64,000 nucleotides of DNA from Turritopsis dohrnii (GCA_027922465.2 BQMF02000011.1:1364001-1428000), one strand, 5' to 3'. Counted from the first letter of the stretch, positions 1-14,004 are shown. The notes: generated from the letters alone by a model not told the origin. Translations and numbers: made by a program.

Positions 1-4
1 TCTT

Positions 5-3000
5 TTATGCAGAATATCTTTTCACATATTGTCCAATCAAATTCTCGATCCGACCACTACTCATGTAATAATCAACATTGCAAGTTACCTAATAAATCAA
101 TAAAATTTAAAAAGTCTAACAGGTATTTACGGCGGCAACATGATAAGAAATGGTTTACTTTTTTGTAGGTTCTTTTCACGATATCTTTCCACTGTTCCTT
201 GGTGACAACTTTCTGTGCATAGTATGGTTTCAGTATGCTTTTTATCTTAGAAATTATTGAGGCTTCCTCTGGTGTCTAAAAATTTGAAAACACAAACAAC
301 CTACTATAGTTAATCTAGAAAATGTAATAAAAACCCTGCAGAGAAGAGTGCATGTCTAAACATTTGTTTTGAAGAAGATGAATGACTGGAAAGTTTGAGC
401 ACCTTTTTTCTTTTGCTAGTTGACGAGTTTAATTCTTTTAGCATTAAGAGAGAATCAGTCTTTGATTTCAACCTAGCCAAACTCACACCAAGGAATGCAC
501 TGCTTTGGTCGGCATTAACACTTGCTGAAGAATGTATGCTACTTTTCACTCTGTTTGAAGGAATGAAGGATTCCATTACATCGGAGTCATCATGGTCTAA
601 TCGTGGTGAAGGGGTCACAACAGCAACGGGTAAATCCCTCTTGGGACTTTCCCAAAATTCTTTTTTAAGGCTGTTTTTTGCTTCTGTTCTGTTCCTCTTA
701 ATGGATATTGGGCGATTCATAATTTCAGTGAAATTCGAATATGACGGACTTGTGTTAATGCTGGCACTTCTGTTTACTTTAGACGTTTGCATTTGCAACT
801 TACTTTTGCTAACATTCAAACATGGCATAATAACATCATGTTTACTTTTCTTTAAAGATAATTGGTCTGACTGAACTTTATCTTGATCATGGCAATCTGC
901 AAATGTCACTTTTTTGGTTTTCTCTTTCAAAGGCATTTTCAAATTCATTTCAAGATCAGCATCCCCAAAAAGTTCTTCATACAATTTACGATTTTGATAA
1001 TCATCAATAGAAAGAGACTTTTTTGAAACTGTTGTTTCAGCTTGTTTTTCCTTTTTTAAGGAATAATGGCTAGTATTGCTTAAACATGAGCTTTTATTTG
1101 CTTGCAGCGTTTTTGTGCAGCTCAGATTCAACTTTTGTACGTTGGGGTCAGTTGTAAATGACGAACTCATCCTTGATTTTTCTATTTCGGAAAGTACTTT
1201 CGTAGTCAATGTTGAAGTTGTGGAACACTTTTGTCGTTTTATCATCGAAAAATCACTTTTTATATTGTTGCAACCTGTTCTTGTGGATGTAGGATGACTC
1301 CGCTTAATATTAGCTTCCAGTTTACCTTTTCTATGCAACTCTATTTTTTGCTCTAAATTCAATTTCTTTCGATTGTCTGTTGGCTTTTTGTCATGAATGA
1401 CATTAGAGAGATTATTCAAATTTTGTTCTTCCATCATTTTAAACTTATTGTTTAAACTGACGTTTTCTAATTCAGAATCATTACTTGCAGTTTTCAGTTT
1501 CGGTATTTTAAATTTTGAAACACTCTGGAATGAAGCCAATTTTTGTTCTTCATTATGTCTCTCCGTCCTCATAGACTTCAAGCGTTCATCGAATTCTTTG
1601 GCTTTCAACTTTTCACTCATTTTTTCTAAATATCTTTTCTTCAAGATTTCCTTTAATGCAGGGTTGTGTAAAGAACTTTTGTTGTTGTCAATATTTTCTT
1701 CAGAACCTATGAATTCCAGATCTGCAGCAACATGTTCAATGTTTTTTTCCGAATCTATTTTACACTTCTTCGTTGAATTTTGCATCTGCTTAGTAGTTTC
1801 TTCCTCATGGAACCTTATTTTTCGGCGTTTCTCATTAGTGTCAGCTACAAAATTTTCTTTGTTGAAGTTTCTAACATTATCCTCATTCTGTTTGGCTTCC
1901 TTTTTAATGAGAGTTCCATCTTGTAGAACAACTAAATTATCTGGATCAAGGGTTCCGAATCCTCCAAGAATACTTCCAACAACATCTGTTGTATTCACAA
2001 GTGTTGATCTAATGTTATAATACATACAAAAAAACTTTGAAACATGAATGATATAAACAATATCAATCATGCTGGAATAAACAAACTAGTTTACCTCGGA
2101 GGAGATTTTGGTTGAGATGAATATATTTCTTCGAAATCTCCATAAAATTCATTGAGATCAAGTGCTTTACCATACAATGACACTGAAGGCACTTCTGATT
2201 CATCAGACATTTTTTCTCTGAATTTTCGAAGTTGTTCTTTTATCATCTTCTTTTTCGCACTCTCCAGTGACTTTTGTATTTTCTTTGATTTATCTTTAGA
2301 TTTCCCATTTTTATTTTTGTTTGACTTTTTATTTCGTCTCTGGCCTGATAATGAACAGGATAAACATAACATAACATTTCTTTATGATATCTCAAGAATT
2401 AATCAAAAATATATTCTCTTAAGGCAGTATGTAGGCAATGTCTCACCCCAATGTATTAAGCCTTACAATTGTCACAAAGTTAAACAGGCTTGAGGCAGTT
2501 GTGCACTGTCTGTGCATCCATGCAATGACATTTCAATGGTTCAAAAAATTAAAATCCTATTGAGCTAGACACTCCCCTCAATGCCACCAGATTGATAACA
2601 CAGAAATTGTTAAGATAATAAAGATCTTGACATTAACTAAGACCAACAGTTAAGATAGGGTGTACATTTTTATGTTATTTCTTTAACCAAATAAACTATT
2701 CTTCATCAAAGTTGGGCCAAAAACTTCATAAATTTACAAGTTTTTAAAATTGAATCCCCAGAAAACTCAATGCAAGGACATAAAAAGATAGAAATGAATT
2801 TTTCACATTCAAATCAAGCCAAAATCAAGTAAAAGCTTGTAAAGGATTGTAACATTCATTTTTATAACACTGTCCTTACACCTTAATGACCTTACACTGA
2901 GATGTTGTTTCCATACAATCAACTTGTTTATGTATGTTTCTTTTCTTATAGATAATAGCGTGTTTTTAATGAGAGTGTGAACTTATTCCGTATGGTTTTG

Positions 3001-6000
3001 ATTGTTTCAGTGATGCTTTAAGCCGGTTGATGCCAAGTTATAAAACATATAGACTAGATCTTAATTGCGAAAAGTCCATCTGTATTTACACTAGCACAAA
3101 ACAACTGAATATTTGAATGATCCAAAGTCTCAAAACTTACTTCCTGAGGTACTTCGAGATGTTCCTCTCCTCCTTGCCCCTCGTCTACTAGAATTCCTTC
3201 CTCTTGATGAAGCAACAGTTCTTGCTTTGTTGCCGGTTACTTGCCCAAACAGAAAACTACGAGCTTGACTATCAATATCTAAAGAAAATTAGTTCTTTTG
3301 TAATTCCACTGATTGGGAATAACTAGAATGTATTATAATGTTTAATTAGGATTTAAAACTTCAGAAATTATGAATTTGAATAAAATAAGTCACTTTGAGC
3401 TCTAGTTCTTTCATAAATTTGCATCATATCATCTTCACTGAGAACATTTGAATCTTGGTCCTCTTCTTTTGATCTCTTTCGATTTGTATTGCTTTGGGTT
3501 GGTCTGCAATTTGTGCAGTACCATTCATCAATAGGAACAGAATGTAATGGAGGATTTAAGCAATCCAAGTGGTATCTAGAAATAAAATTTATTATTTATT
3601 TTAAGCTGCTTTTACACGATCATTACTTTATATGACATATATATGATATATTATCATATGAAACACCTGTATTGCTTCATCATAATGCTCTGTTGTTACA
3701 CGATCATGTTGTTCAAATATCGATAAACTTGCTCATGTCTATTCTAATACACATAAAGATTTATTTCATTTTCTCTGATACGAAAATTTGTTTTCGTTTT
3801 TCTACATCACTTCTGTATTATTTATGAACGCATTCTGATTGGTCAATCACTTGCAGTCTGGGAAATTCTTATAATTGCACGCTTAACTTCTACGGGCGTA
3901 ACATTGCAATTGCACGCTTAATTTTCTGCCCTGTCTGGAGAAGCTTAAGTGAAATAGGTGGGTTCAGTTTTTCTTTAAACGGGAAAACACGTAGTCAAAT
4001 GGGCAAAAACTGATTTTTGAATCTTATTCTACGATAAATTTTACGTAAAACAGTCCTGGCATTTCAGATTCGTTTCCGGGAATATTGGGTAGAAAATGCC
4101 AAGAAAGAGAAAAAAGCCAAATGAAGATCAACAAAATAGCACAAAGCTAAAAAATCTTAAAGATAGTTGCAGATGTAATATCTACGAGGAAGTTCTTTCA
4201 GGAAACTTTGATATAAAATTTATACAGTGATGTTTTGAAGTTTTGTAGGAGATATGAATGGATTAAAACACAATTCTTGATAGCAAAGCCAAATATGAAA
4301 GGAAAGTTTGAGTCAAAAAGAACCTTTTCAAGCGTGCAACTGTCAGTTAAAACGTGGGATAACCGCGTAATAACGCGTTTTCAAAATGGTAGCTTTTTAA
4401 GGCTGTAATTGCACGTTTACCGCCCGCATCTCGACGATTTCATAGCCATGTAATAGCACTCATAAAAGTTGGCGTTTTAGCGTAGGAGTGTAATTGCACT
4501 GCTTATTCGCGGAAGATAATAGTGCAATTATACGGATTTCCCAGACGGACTTGATTTCAATAGAAAACAATAGAATTATACGATCATATGTATATGAAGA
4601 AATAGAACACGTACTATTTTTTAAAAATTGGATCATTATACATAATGATCATACAATTTTACTTCATATGAGGTATGTCACATGATCATACTGATATGAT
4701 CAAAATACTATATGCCATATAAATTATGATCATGTAAAAGCAGCTTTAGAAATATTTGAACAGTCAGTATTGAAGTAACATATTCAAATTATTCTTAATG
4801 CATTTCAACTCCATAGCAAAGTGTCAAAGTTCTGAAAACTTTCAGATTGAAAAGTTTAAGAAAATTAGTTTACCCCTGGTCACACTCGTCGCATAATAAC
4901 AATGATTCTTCCCGATCACATGAACCACAAACCTTATAAGGGAATTTACATTGATCATGACAAGTAAAAGCTAACCAATGCAACAAGCAGGAATGGTTCT
5001 TTTGATTTAAAATACTTTGTACCTCACAATAAGTTGGAGGTTCTTCATAGCTTTTATCAGTAATTTCTTTGTCATCAACATGCACCTGAAATGATACTTT
5101 CATTAGTCAGGGTTTAGTTGTTAGTCGTGTCACCTTTCAGTTTGGGGTCTTAGGGGACATTGTATAAGACCCAATGCAGGGTTACAGGGTGCAAAGTCAA
5201 AAAGTTAAGACGTAATTGGGAAATTGAATGTGATTTCCTCGATTCGGAAGATACGTTATAATGTTATCTGTGAGGCCTAACTAAAGCCCCGTTAGTCTAT
5301 AACTTTAAGTAACAAAACTAATCACAACATCGAGAAACAAAATTTAAGCATTGAAATAGTATTTCAGAGTATACCTCTTCTAAAACAGTCCCATCTTTGT
5401 TTTGCAAAATGGATATGGAGTTGAATTTTCTTCTATCTACTGGACATGTATTCACATTCTTAAAAATTATAAGAATGACATCATTAATTTAAATACAAGT
5501 GTCCCATAAATTCTAATATACACCATTGTTTAAAATAAGACAACTATATAAAGTATCAATGACATATAAGTGTATAAGTGTGGTTATGAAATGGCAATCC
5601 CAAAATTGAAAAGCCATTGCAAAGAGCATTATTTGCAACGGCTTTTGTGAGTTATTTCAGATCACCTTAGCCCATTCTTGCAGACAGTCAGCACAAAACA
5701 TATGCATGCAATTTTCAGGAATGGCAACCATCTGATCGATAAGTTCACCCAAACAAATTGGACACACAGTATCATCTTCCTCATCAACATCATTATCATC
5801 TCCATCATCGTCACTGGAACCAACTAAAAGATAGCATAAAATTCCTATTTTAGGTTTATGAAAGTGCTTATCCAAACTGTTCAATTAATTTTTTTCTTTT
5901 TATAGAACATACTCATAATAAAACATAAATCTGAAAGAGAATCCAAAACAAAGACATATGAAAACTTTCTATCAGGTTGTTGTGTCTAACTGGACTTAGA

Positions 6001-9000
6001 AAATTCTCAAAACATTTAAAATGGAATTGAAATACTAGCCAAAATTGATTAATAACACATAAAATGTCATTAGTGTTTGGTGAACGTTAGTTGAAATTAA
6101 AAGTTAATTTTTTTTCAAAGTAATAAGACATATTTTATACATGCCTCTATCAAACATAACTAGGAGTCTCATGAAATTTTGCCAGAAATGTTAATTTGGT
6201 AACATATTTAAGTAAACATTACATGAAATTGTTCATAAATTGGATTAGTAGGAGCAGGAGAAACTTGGGCGTTTCAAACTTGGGCAGTTCAAAGATTTTA
6301 ATAGGATTACAAGAAGATAAAAATTATATCTTATTATAATAATCTGCAATAGTGTGTAACACATTTAATTTAGAGAGTGTTGGTTTTTTTTCAAATTTAT
6401 GGCCAAAATCTTCTTAATCGTGGTCATATAGCAGCAGTTAGACCATACAAGACTTATTCACGATTAGTATAATAGCACGTGGCATTTGACGTCAGATGTT
6501 TTTATGATCATGGGGAACCATTGCATTGCATCCCCAATGGAACGTGACATTTTTGGGGAAATATCTCAAGAACCAATAGGGATAACTGACGTTTTTTGGG
6601 CTCCACGATACGGATGATGGGGTGATGCAACATTTGGGCCTAAATTTTATTTGATACTGCGGCTATGACGTCATCAAAATCTTTGATCGACAATATCTCT
6701 GCAACGGATGGTCGTAGCGAAACAATACCATACACTTTTTTTGATCAGTTTTTCGAGCTCTACAACATGGGTACATTTTCTGTTTCCAATTCCCGAATTG
6801 AAATTTTCTTCTTGGGGGTTCGCACACAGGAAAGGCGAATTTGACACATCTTTTTTGAAGTTAAACTCGGTAAAAATTTTTACCTGGGTTACTAGTTGTA
6901 CATAACTTAAATCAACAAAACATACAATATGAAAATCTATTTCTACTAAACATGCCAGTGGCAACTACCCTCTATATCTGCCGCTACCTGCACATCACAA
7001 CTTGAATCTTTTCATGGAGTTCAGGCCTGGTCGTAAGAAAATTAGCAGGCGTGTGGTCATCGCACGCCTTAATTGACGATATCAGTTATGGCGTGCGCTT
7101 GTGTAAATTTTTGACAGATGTGCGATCAATTTTTTCCAGTTAAGATCAACGATCTTCATTCTGTATGATAATCAAGTCAAATTTGAAATGTGTCATATAT
7201 GTAAAAATAATGAGATTAAAGACATTTCCGTTCCATTAACTCGTCACCACCTGGCTGGCTATTTTTTTAAATAAAAGATTATTTTTTCGAAACTGCAACC
7301 TTGTGCATACTTTTGTAACTTTAAGAACGTTAAAAAGAAAGAGAAAACTACATAATACAAATTAAATAATACATAATTAAATCTGAAATGGAAGCAAAGT
7401 TCGTTCCGTTATTGTAAAATTTAATCGTAGCACATGAACAGGGTTTGAATTAGCACATCGCAATTCGCAATTCGCGAGTCCAATTGAAATTTTAGCGAAT
7501 CAAATGACTGGCAAATGTAGTCAAATTGCGAATCTGTATTAAACTTTAGTATAAATAAACTTATCCTTTAAATATGTTTAAAGATTTCCATAATAAACAG
7601 TGTCTTATACAAACATAAAAGAAAATTTCCACATGTTTAAAAACAGGTGCGAACATTTTACATACTTTTGTTTACAAAAATAATTTGGCGCGACGATCCT
7701 CACAGGAGAAAACCCTTTTATTGTTCTTTCGAACAATAATTATTCTATTTCTCTCTACGTTCTTTAGATTTTACTTTATCATATAACGAAGGAATAGTTT
7801 TTCAGTGTAGTTTTTTTTAAAAAAGAACAAGTCAGAATTTACTGCTTCGTTGAAAACCATTAACAAATAGGAAACTGAATTAAATTGCACATTAGAAAAA
7901 GATCTGCGCGGGAGTAAAGTAAAAACAAATAAGATGTTCAGAAGCTTCTTTTTGCTACACGCTCCTTCCGTGTTTTCAAAAGCGAAAGAGGCCCTTGGAA
8001 CAAACAGTTAACAGTTCATTTAGTTTCTCTCTTCAATGATCGATTTTACACGAAGTCAAATTCATTTCCAGTGCTTCTTTTTCGACGTAAATATTTAATT
8101 GGAAAAGATGAAAACTCGATGAAATTATCGAATTATTGTCTCAAACCACAAACAAACAGTCACGATCGATAGTGGCAGAAAGTTGAATTGTCACAATTGA
8201 AGCCCAGGCATGGAAATTTGGCGGACATGATCGTTATCGTTACCGTGTCGTTTACGCAATATTCAAATGTTGGTAACGATCCCATAATCATATTTCCTTT
8301 TTCCTCAGATAATCACAAATTTTGTGTTTTTCAATGTTTAGCTCTCAAAATATTTGTGATTTAGCCATATAACTCAAGTCTTCCCATTATGAGGGACACG
8401 CTACACAACACTCTTAGAGCCTAGTTAAGATGCACTTTTGATCACGCACGTAGATGCTCTTCAAAAACATGCTCAACTTATTAGTTTTCATGGCTGACAA
8501 TGAAGGATAACTTAGGTATATTAAGTGATTATTCACCAATTTGCTGTTGCTAGGGAGAACGACCACTGTTGCTAATGTAATTTTGAAATTTCCTTCGTTA
8601 TATGAATTTATTTTTTCACCTAACAAAAGAACATGAAAACATAAGTGGTACCAGCAGGACTTGTTTTCGTGTTATTCAAAGAATTTAAAAAGCATCTTAG
8701 TTTCTCCCTTTACAATCTTGTTTTATTTCGTCAACGTTAGCGTCATTACCGCTTCGTTGCCAAAAATCTAAATCTGCTGAAACGATTTTAGGTTCTGTTA
8801 ACGATAATTCGTTTCTCATGGCGCAACAAATTTCCTTGCTTGAAGCCTGAAATCTCAATGCTCAACGTTGTTTCCTACAAAATAACTGAACAAAAATATT
8901 GTGAAGAGAGGCTGTAGATGCTCTTTTAGAGGGTCTAAAGTTCAAAATTTTCTTCGTCGCCTAACCATGGTGGGCGACAGGGTTTTTAGGCAAGTCACTG

Positions 9001-10200
9001 TTCAAACTTTTTCTCACACTTCTCATTACAAGCCAGGCGTGCAATTGCCACACGCGTAAATAAATCTTGGCGTGTGCGGAGGTGTGCACGTGCGATCGCA
9101 CGCCTCTTACGGCCTGGAGTTTATAAAAAACACAAAATGTGCACGAAAAGGCAAATGACACAAACTTTGCTAACGTCTGTATTACAATGTTCTTTTCAAA
9201 CATTATGTATTGTGTCCTAGAACATATTACACAAATTTTCGCAAAGTATTAGTGATCTCATTGTATGTATATATTGGTTGGATTCTAATCATCATCCAAA
9301 GTTTGTTTTTCTAATATTATATATCCCAAACTTGTGTCTCATTCAAGTGGTTTGCAGTGGAGAAAATCTTGATTATTTTGAACAATGTCATCTTTTCCAA
9401 TGTGAATTTAACACTAATCTGTCCCACACAGTGTTAACTTGACCGAGCATTGTACAGTGACTAATAACTTGATGCTGTCCGAAATCCCCCAAATTACTCC
9501 CTTCTTTAATTTACTAAACTTAATCTGAACCACTTTTCAATTCACTATAACATTTCAGAGCCTGAAAAACAGTTTTATTAGACATAATTGTTTGCCAATA
9601 TCTTGTGCATGATGTTTATACTCTCATGTTTGTATCAGTATGTATACACAGTTTGGGTCAATTCATTCACATATGTTGTGATTTATGCTATCTATGACAA
9701 TTGCATTTGTTTTTCTTTTTTTTCAATATCTTCAATTTTCAGTGTAATATTTACTTTAAATGAAATGAGCATGTTTCATGCATTTTACTGATAAGACGTA
9801 TTCACCAGTAATGTTGATACTACATACATTTCTGTTGTGATATTGAAAGTTTTGTTTATAAGCACAGTTTTGTTTATTATCAAACCTTCATTTTCTTTTT
9901 CAAGAATTTTTCCCAGAGTCAGCTAGACACCAATATTTCTTTTATAAGGAATGTTCTCACGATATTTCAATTGTAATAGTAATATAGACAGGACAGTCTT
10001 AAAATTCTTCTTCAAAGCCTCCACAAAGCTATTTGGAATTTTAAGGGGAGAGGGAATAATTAAATAATCTACTGACCACTTTCATCATCACTTCCATCAG
10101 AATTATTGTCCACTTGGTCCGCATTGGGATTGTTGGACAAATAGTCTGTCTGACTTAATTGTTCCATTGATTGGTTAGAACTTTCACTGCTACCATCCAT
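5..10200 (-). CDS. PHRF1: PHRF1-like PHD and RING finger protein, 11 exons, complete
   Basis: Exons, 5' to 3' on the minus strand: 10200-10077, 5823-5666, 5458-5375, 5085-5023, 4932-4874, 3575-3394, 3278-3141, 2344-2095, 2008-403, 275-159, 88-5. All junctions are GT-AG and phase-consistent, giving 2865 nt and 954 aa. The order is: acidic N-terminus; RING finger (CPICLGEL, then HMFCADCLQEW, then CPVDRRKF); PHD finger (CEVCGSC, LLLCDECDQGYHLDCLNPPL, WYCTNC); Arg/Ser-rich stretch; a long low-complexity Lys/Ser region in the 1606-nt exon; and a C-terminal helical segment (SILKPYYAQKVVTKEQW ... IENLIGQYVKRYSA). That segment matches the SRI-like end of PHRF1, which in the family binds the phosphorylated RNA polymerase II tail. 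Known PHRF1 proteins are nuclear E3 ligases; human PHRF1 is much longer. Introns 1 and 5 hold transposons. The last exon (short) and the 3' end of exon 9 are the least certain joins. A pyrimidine tract and AG sit directly before the ATG, so a 5' UTR intron or trans-splice site is possible. Confidence 0.88.
3604..4745. mobile_element. PIF/Harbinger-like non-autonomous element filling PHRF1 intron 5
   Basis: Terminal inverted repeats begin AGCTGCTTTTACA and continue to GATCAT; the two arms differ at one C/T site over about 20 bp. Both ends are flanked by TTA (3601-3603 and 4746-4748), the TWA-type duplication known for PIF/Harbinger. No transposase frame is visible inside. The element makes up most of the 1298-nt intron (3576-4873). 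Confidence 0.65.
4933..5022 (-). other. 90-nt in-frame, stop-free intron inside the PHD finger
   Basis: Within PHRF1, the minus-strand segment from GTACAA to TATAAG is exactly 90 nt and open in the gene's frame. Removing it restores the C-x2-C spacing (CEVC) that starts the PHD finger of this family. Keeping it would insert 30 residues between the first zinc ligand and the second. Homology favours removal. Confidence 0.7.
5824..7016. other. PHRF1 intron 1, 3' part; no gene seen
   Basis: This AT-rich stretch lies between RING exon 2 and the inverted-repeat element at 7022. The short frames at 6674-6964 and 6708-6905 overlap on opposite strands and resemble nothing known. I see no further structure that I can support. 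Confidence 0.5.
7022..9116. mobile_element. 2.1-kb inverted-repeat DNA element in PHRF1 intron 1
   Basis: The left end reads CAGGCCTGGTCGTAAGA. The right end, read inward, is CAGGCCGTAAGA, the same with a 3-nt gap. Both are flanked by GAGTT (7017-7021 and 9117-9121), a perfect 5-bp target duplication. Sub-terminal inverted stretches rich in GCGTGCG and GTGTG follow at both ends. No frame above 80 codons is credible, so it is probably non-autonomous. A CAG start suggests hAT, but hAT duplications are usually 8 bp, so the superfamily is open. Confidence 0.6.
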
Positions 10201-11202
10201 CTAAACAAAACCAGATTAATGTGACACACACATGAACAAAAAATCATTTTCGTTGTTTTTTACCTCTGCAACTTAAAAGTTGCAAAATGGAAACAAACAG
10301 AAATTCTTCGTAGGCAGTTACTTACAAAAAATAAGAGAAGTATAATATATAGATATTTTGCAAATGAAAACACTTTTTCTGAGAAAATCCATTTTCACAC
10401 AGTGCAACCTGCATGATGAAACATGCTTGTTTACATTCACAAGCAAAGCACTGTGTGAGAAGGAGGCACACATATTTCTATTCTAATCTAGTGTAAAAGT
10501 GTAAAACAAAGATAACAAATTATATATAGCCAGTATATGTTTCTGAAATACTTTTAAAGGGTAACATTTTTTTTTAAACTGTATATATACACAAAGTCAC
10601 ACAATTCGATCCTACAAACGATAGAAGCTGTGGTCAATTGGTCCTGCGCCATGAACTCTGATCAATAGACAGAAACAGATTCACAGTTTGTAGGATCATT
10701 CATTGTCCCTATTTCAGTTTTAATAATGAATCAAAAACAGCCATATCTGGTCATTCGTGAAACAGACAGAGTGAGTGCAAGCACAAAGAGAATAGGAGGA
10801 CGTTTGGGTACTTAGACCACATGATTTCCCCTATTATCCAGGTAAAAAAGAAGATAAACATCTGTACAATGAAAAAATGGAGACAAAGTGAAAAATGTAT
10901 ATAGAGTGAAAATGAATGAAATGAATGATGCAGGAAAAAAAGAAAGTGCATTGTGCTGCCATTGATTCATTAGATCCAACCATCCCCATTTTACCATTTC
11001 TTATATTTCTGACTGGGCGAAGCGGTCAAACTTTTTTCACACTATGTATTTAGTTTATGCCCAGTTTGCTAAACACTAATTGAGTATACTACACCAATAC
11101 TACACCTTAGACTATCTGAGGCACTGAAATCTCAAAACATTTTCGCTTGCCGCAAACCATAGTTGTGTCTTGGGGAGACACTAAACTAAGTTAAGAGTGT
11201 CT
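10201..11202. other. PHRF1 upstream region with a small inverted repeat
   Basis: This region is upstream of the PHRF1 start codon and should hold its promoter and any 5' UTR. A small inverted repeat (GATCCTACAAAC against GTTTGTAGGATC) spans about 10610-10706. The minus-strand frames near 10751-10997 are low-complexity His/Phe/Leu-rich and not credible genes. Confidence 0.4.
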
Positions 11203-12575
11203 CCCGGTGTAACCGTAAATTTTTACTCCTCGGAAAAAACTACTCCCCCAGTTATTATTTCCCGGGAAAAAATGACTCCCGGAGTAATAATTTCCTGGGA
11301 AATTATGACTCCGCCCGTGGAAAAAATTACTCCCCTTTAAATTGCAAATTTATTTGTTCTAATTAGAGGGGAGTGTTTTTTTCCAAGTACATTATGACTC
11401 CCTAATGAAGTGCTTCCATTGCATTTGAATTAAACATTCGATTTGGACATTCCAATCAATGAAGAGTTGTTTTGATGTGGGATCAGAGAGTAAAATTGAA
11501 AAGATGGCGAAGACAGGTAAATCTAAGAACCATGTGGACCTGAAGGTAGTAGAAGAAATTTCAAAAGACAGAGGCAAAAAAAGCAAACTTCAGAAGAACT
11601 TGCAAAATTTTCAACTCCAAAATCATTTTATAAATGACTCCCTCATTTTTATGATTTTATTGTTAAAAAGTGCCAAAACCTTCATTTTTCTAGAAATAAT
11701 CACTAACTCAGCCTAATAGCACTTTATTATGACCCCTCCCATTTTATGGATATTGCCCTGGGGTGTCGAAGCTACTGCTTATTCGATCCACCACTACAAT
11801 TAAGCACAGAAGAGTACAATTTATAAAAAGAAAAATATGCTAGGATCAAATCACTTGCTAAGTAGAGATGTTATAAAAATGTATGCATAAACTTTCTTGT
11901 TGTGTTTGCTGAAAAAGAAAACCTCTTCATAAAATCGAATCTATATACATATTTAAGTGAACCGTTGTTACCCCCATCCCGTCGTACTGTACTCCTGGTG
12001 ACGCCAAGAAAATTTTTATCTGGAAAAAATTAAAGAAAGCTATCCCCACTGTAACAATTTTTAATCTTCATTTTCCTTCTGAAATATTCTCTATTCCAAC
12101 CAAGACAGTAGAAAATGAGATGACTTCAATTATCTTAACGGTATAAATTTTCGCCTTTTATGATTGTCCCAAACTTTAAGCATTGTTTTATCAAAAATTT
12201 CAAAGAATAAAAAATGCATCTTCATATTTCCAAAGGAACAAGCAAATGTACCAGGTTTTAGCCCATGCCAATCCGATAATATTTGCGATATACCGATTGC
12301 CCCAAAGTTTCCATTTTGTTTTTGTTATTTATTCATGATACAGGAAGAAAAAGATCAGGAAACCGAATGTTGATCGAGATATACGCCAATTATTTGGTAT
12401 ACCAAGTATCAGGGGAGTAAAAATTTCCTGGAAGGGGGTCATTATTTTCACGTAAATTTATACTCCCGGGAGTCATAATTTCCTGGGAAAATATTACTGG
12501 GGAGTTATTATTTCCCAGTAAATAATGACTGGGGAGTATAAATTTTGGGCAGTAATATTTTACGGTGACACCGGG
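11203..12575. mobile_element. Inverted-repeat element, CCCGGTGT family, copy 1
   Basis: Ends read CCCGGTGTAACCGTAAA on the left and, inward from the right, CCCGGTGTCACCGTAAA. Between them, short near-palindromic blocks such as TTCCCGGGAAATTATGACT recur near both ends. No target duplication is evident. The 85-codon frame at 11459-11716 and the 69-codon frame at 12164-12373 are not recognisable. A second member is at 51959-52959. Confidence 0.6.
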
Positions 12576-12894
12576 CGGATTTTAAACTCCAAAAGGAAGG
12601 TTGGAATGTCTGTTGATTGCATCATTAGGTAGGGTGGTCACTCCAAAAATTTTATATCATCAATTAGCAATGAAAATTATATCATTAAAAAGAGCTTCAA
12701 AAATGCAATTCAACGAGGGGTCAACCACCTTCTAACTCCAAACCAATCAAAAGTTATCGCAATTTTATGTAGTGGAAAAGTGACCAATTTTGGGAAATAT
12801 TTATGAGAGGAGTATTAAGGAAAGAATGGCACCAAATTGTATTGTTTTTATTAATATTTAATGCTTAATTTATTGTAACTTTTGATTAGAAAAA

Positions 12895-13700
12895 CGAAAT
12901 TTAATGAAAATTTCAGGGTTGATGTAATTTGAATTGAGGAATTTATTGGCGGCAATAAAATTTGAAAATTCGAAGAGGAATTTGCATAAATTAGCATAAT
13001 TATGTCCAAAAATTAGTAATTTATGTACCGAAACCTATTAATTTGCATTATATTTTTTGACAAGACAGGTGGAATTTAATTAAACTTTCAGGATTGATGT
13101 AATTTGGCATAAGGAATTTCTTCGGACATTACAATTTGACAATTCGGAGAGGAATTTGCATAAATTAGCATAATTATGTCCAAAATTAGTAATTTATGTA
13201 CCGAAACCTATTAATTTGCAAATATTTTTTGACAGGACAGGTGGAATTTAATTAAACTTTCAGGATTGATGTAATTTGACATAAGGAATTTCTTCGGACA
13301 TTACAATTTGACAATTCGGAGAGGAATTTGCATAAATTAGCATAATTATGTCCAAATATTAGTAATTATGTACCGAAACCTATTAATTTGCATATATTTT
13401 TTGACAGGACAGGTGGAATCTAATTAAACTTTGAGGATTGATGTAATTTGACATAAGGAATTTCTTTGGCATTACAATTTGACAATTTGAAGAGGAATTT
13501 GCATAAATTATCATAATTACGTCCAAAAATTAGTAATTTATGTACCGAAACCTATTAATTTGAATATGTTTTTTGAAAGGACAGGTGGAATCTAATTAAA
13601 CTTTCAGGATTGATGTAATTTGAAACAAGGAATTTCTTCGGACATTACAATTTGACAAATCGAAGAGTAATTTGCATAAATTAGCATAATTATATCAAAA
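12895..13700. repeat. About 175-bp tandem repeat array inside the transposon
   Basis: Roughly four and a half AT-rich units recur. Each contains GAGGAATTTGCATAAATTAG, then AGTAATTTATGTACCGAAAC, then a TTTTTTGACAGGACAGG stretch. Units differ by scattered substitutions and single-base gaps. The array lies within the 12629-18004 transposon, 3' of its gene. Confidence 0.85.
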
Positions 13701-14004
13701 ATTCATTAAAAGCATTCAAAATCCATGATTTTTGCCAGAAATTGCGTACATTAGAATAATTAGGTAAGGTTGAAACATCATAATAACTAATACTTACCAA
13801 TTAGTATTTTCAAGATACCTTATGTGCCAATATAATGAATTTTTACATATTGGTGGCTTTAAAAAAAGCCTTAAAACAAAGACAATTGCTCTAGCACAAT
13901 ATTCCGTTTGAGATATCATAAGTTCACTTAAATATTGTTAAGGATATGTGTTGTTTTCCCAACTAGAAGCTACAATGAGCCAAATAGGAACTTATAGGCA
14001 TTCA

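Noticed and set aside
395..2020. Plus-strand frames of up to 207 codons over the start of the window
   Set aside because: They are antisense to the large PHRF1 exon, whose frame is supported by phase-consistent splicing and family motifs.
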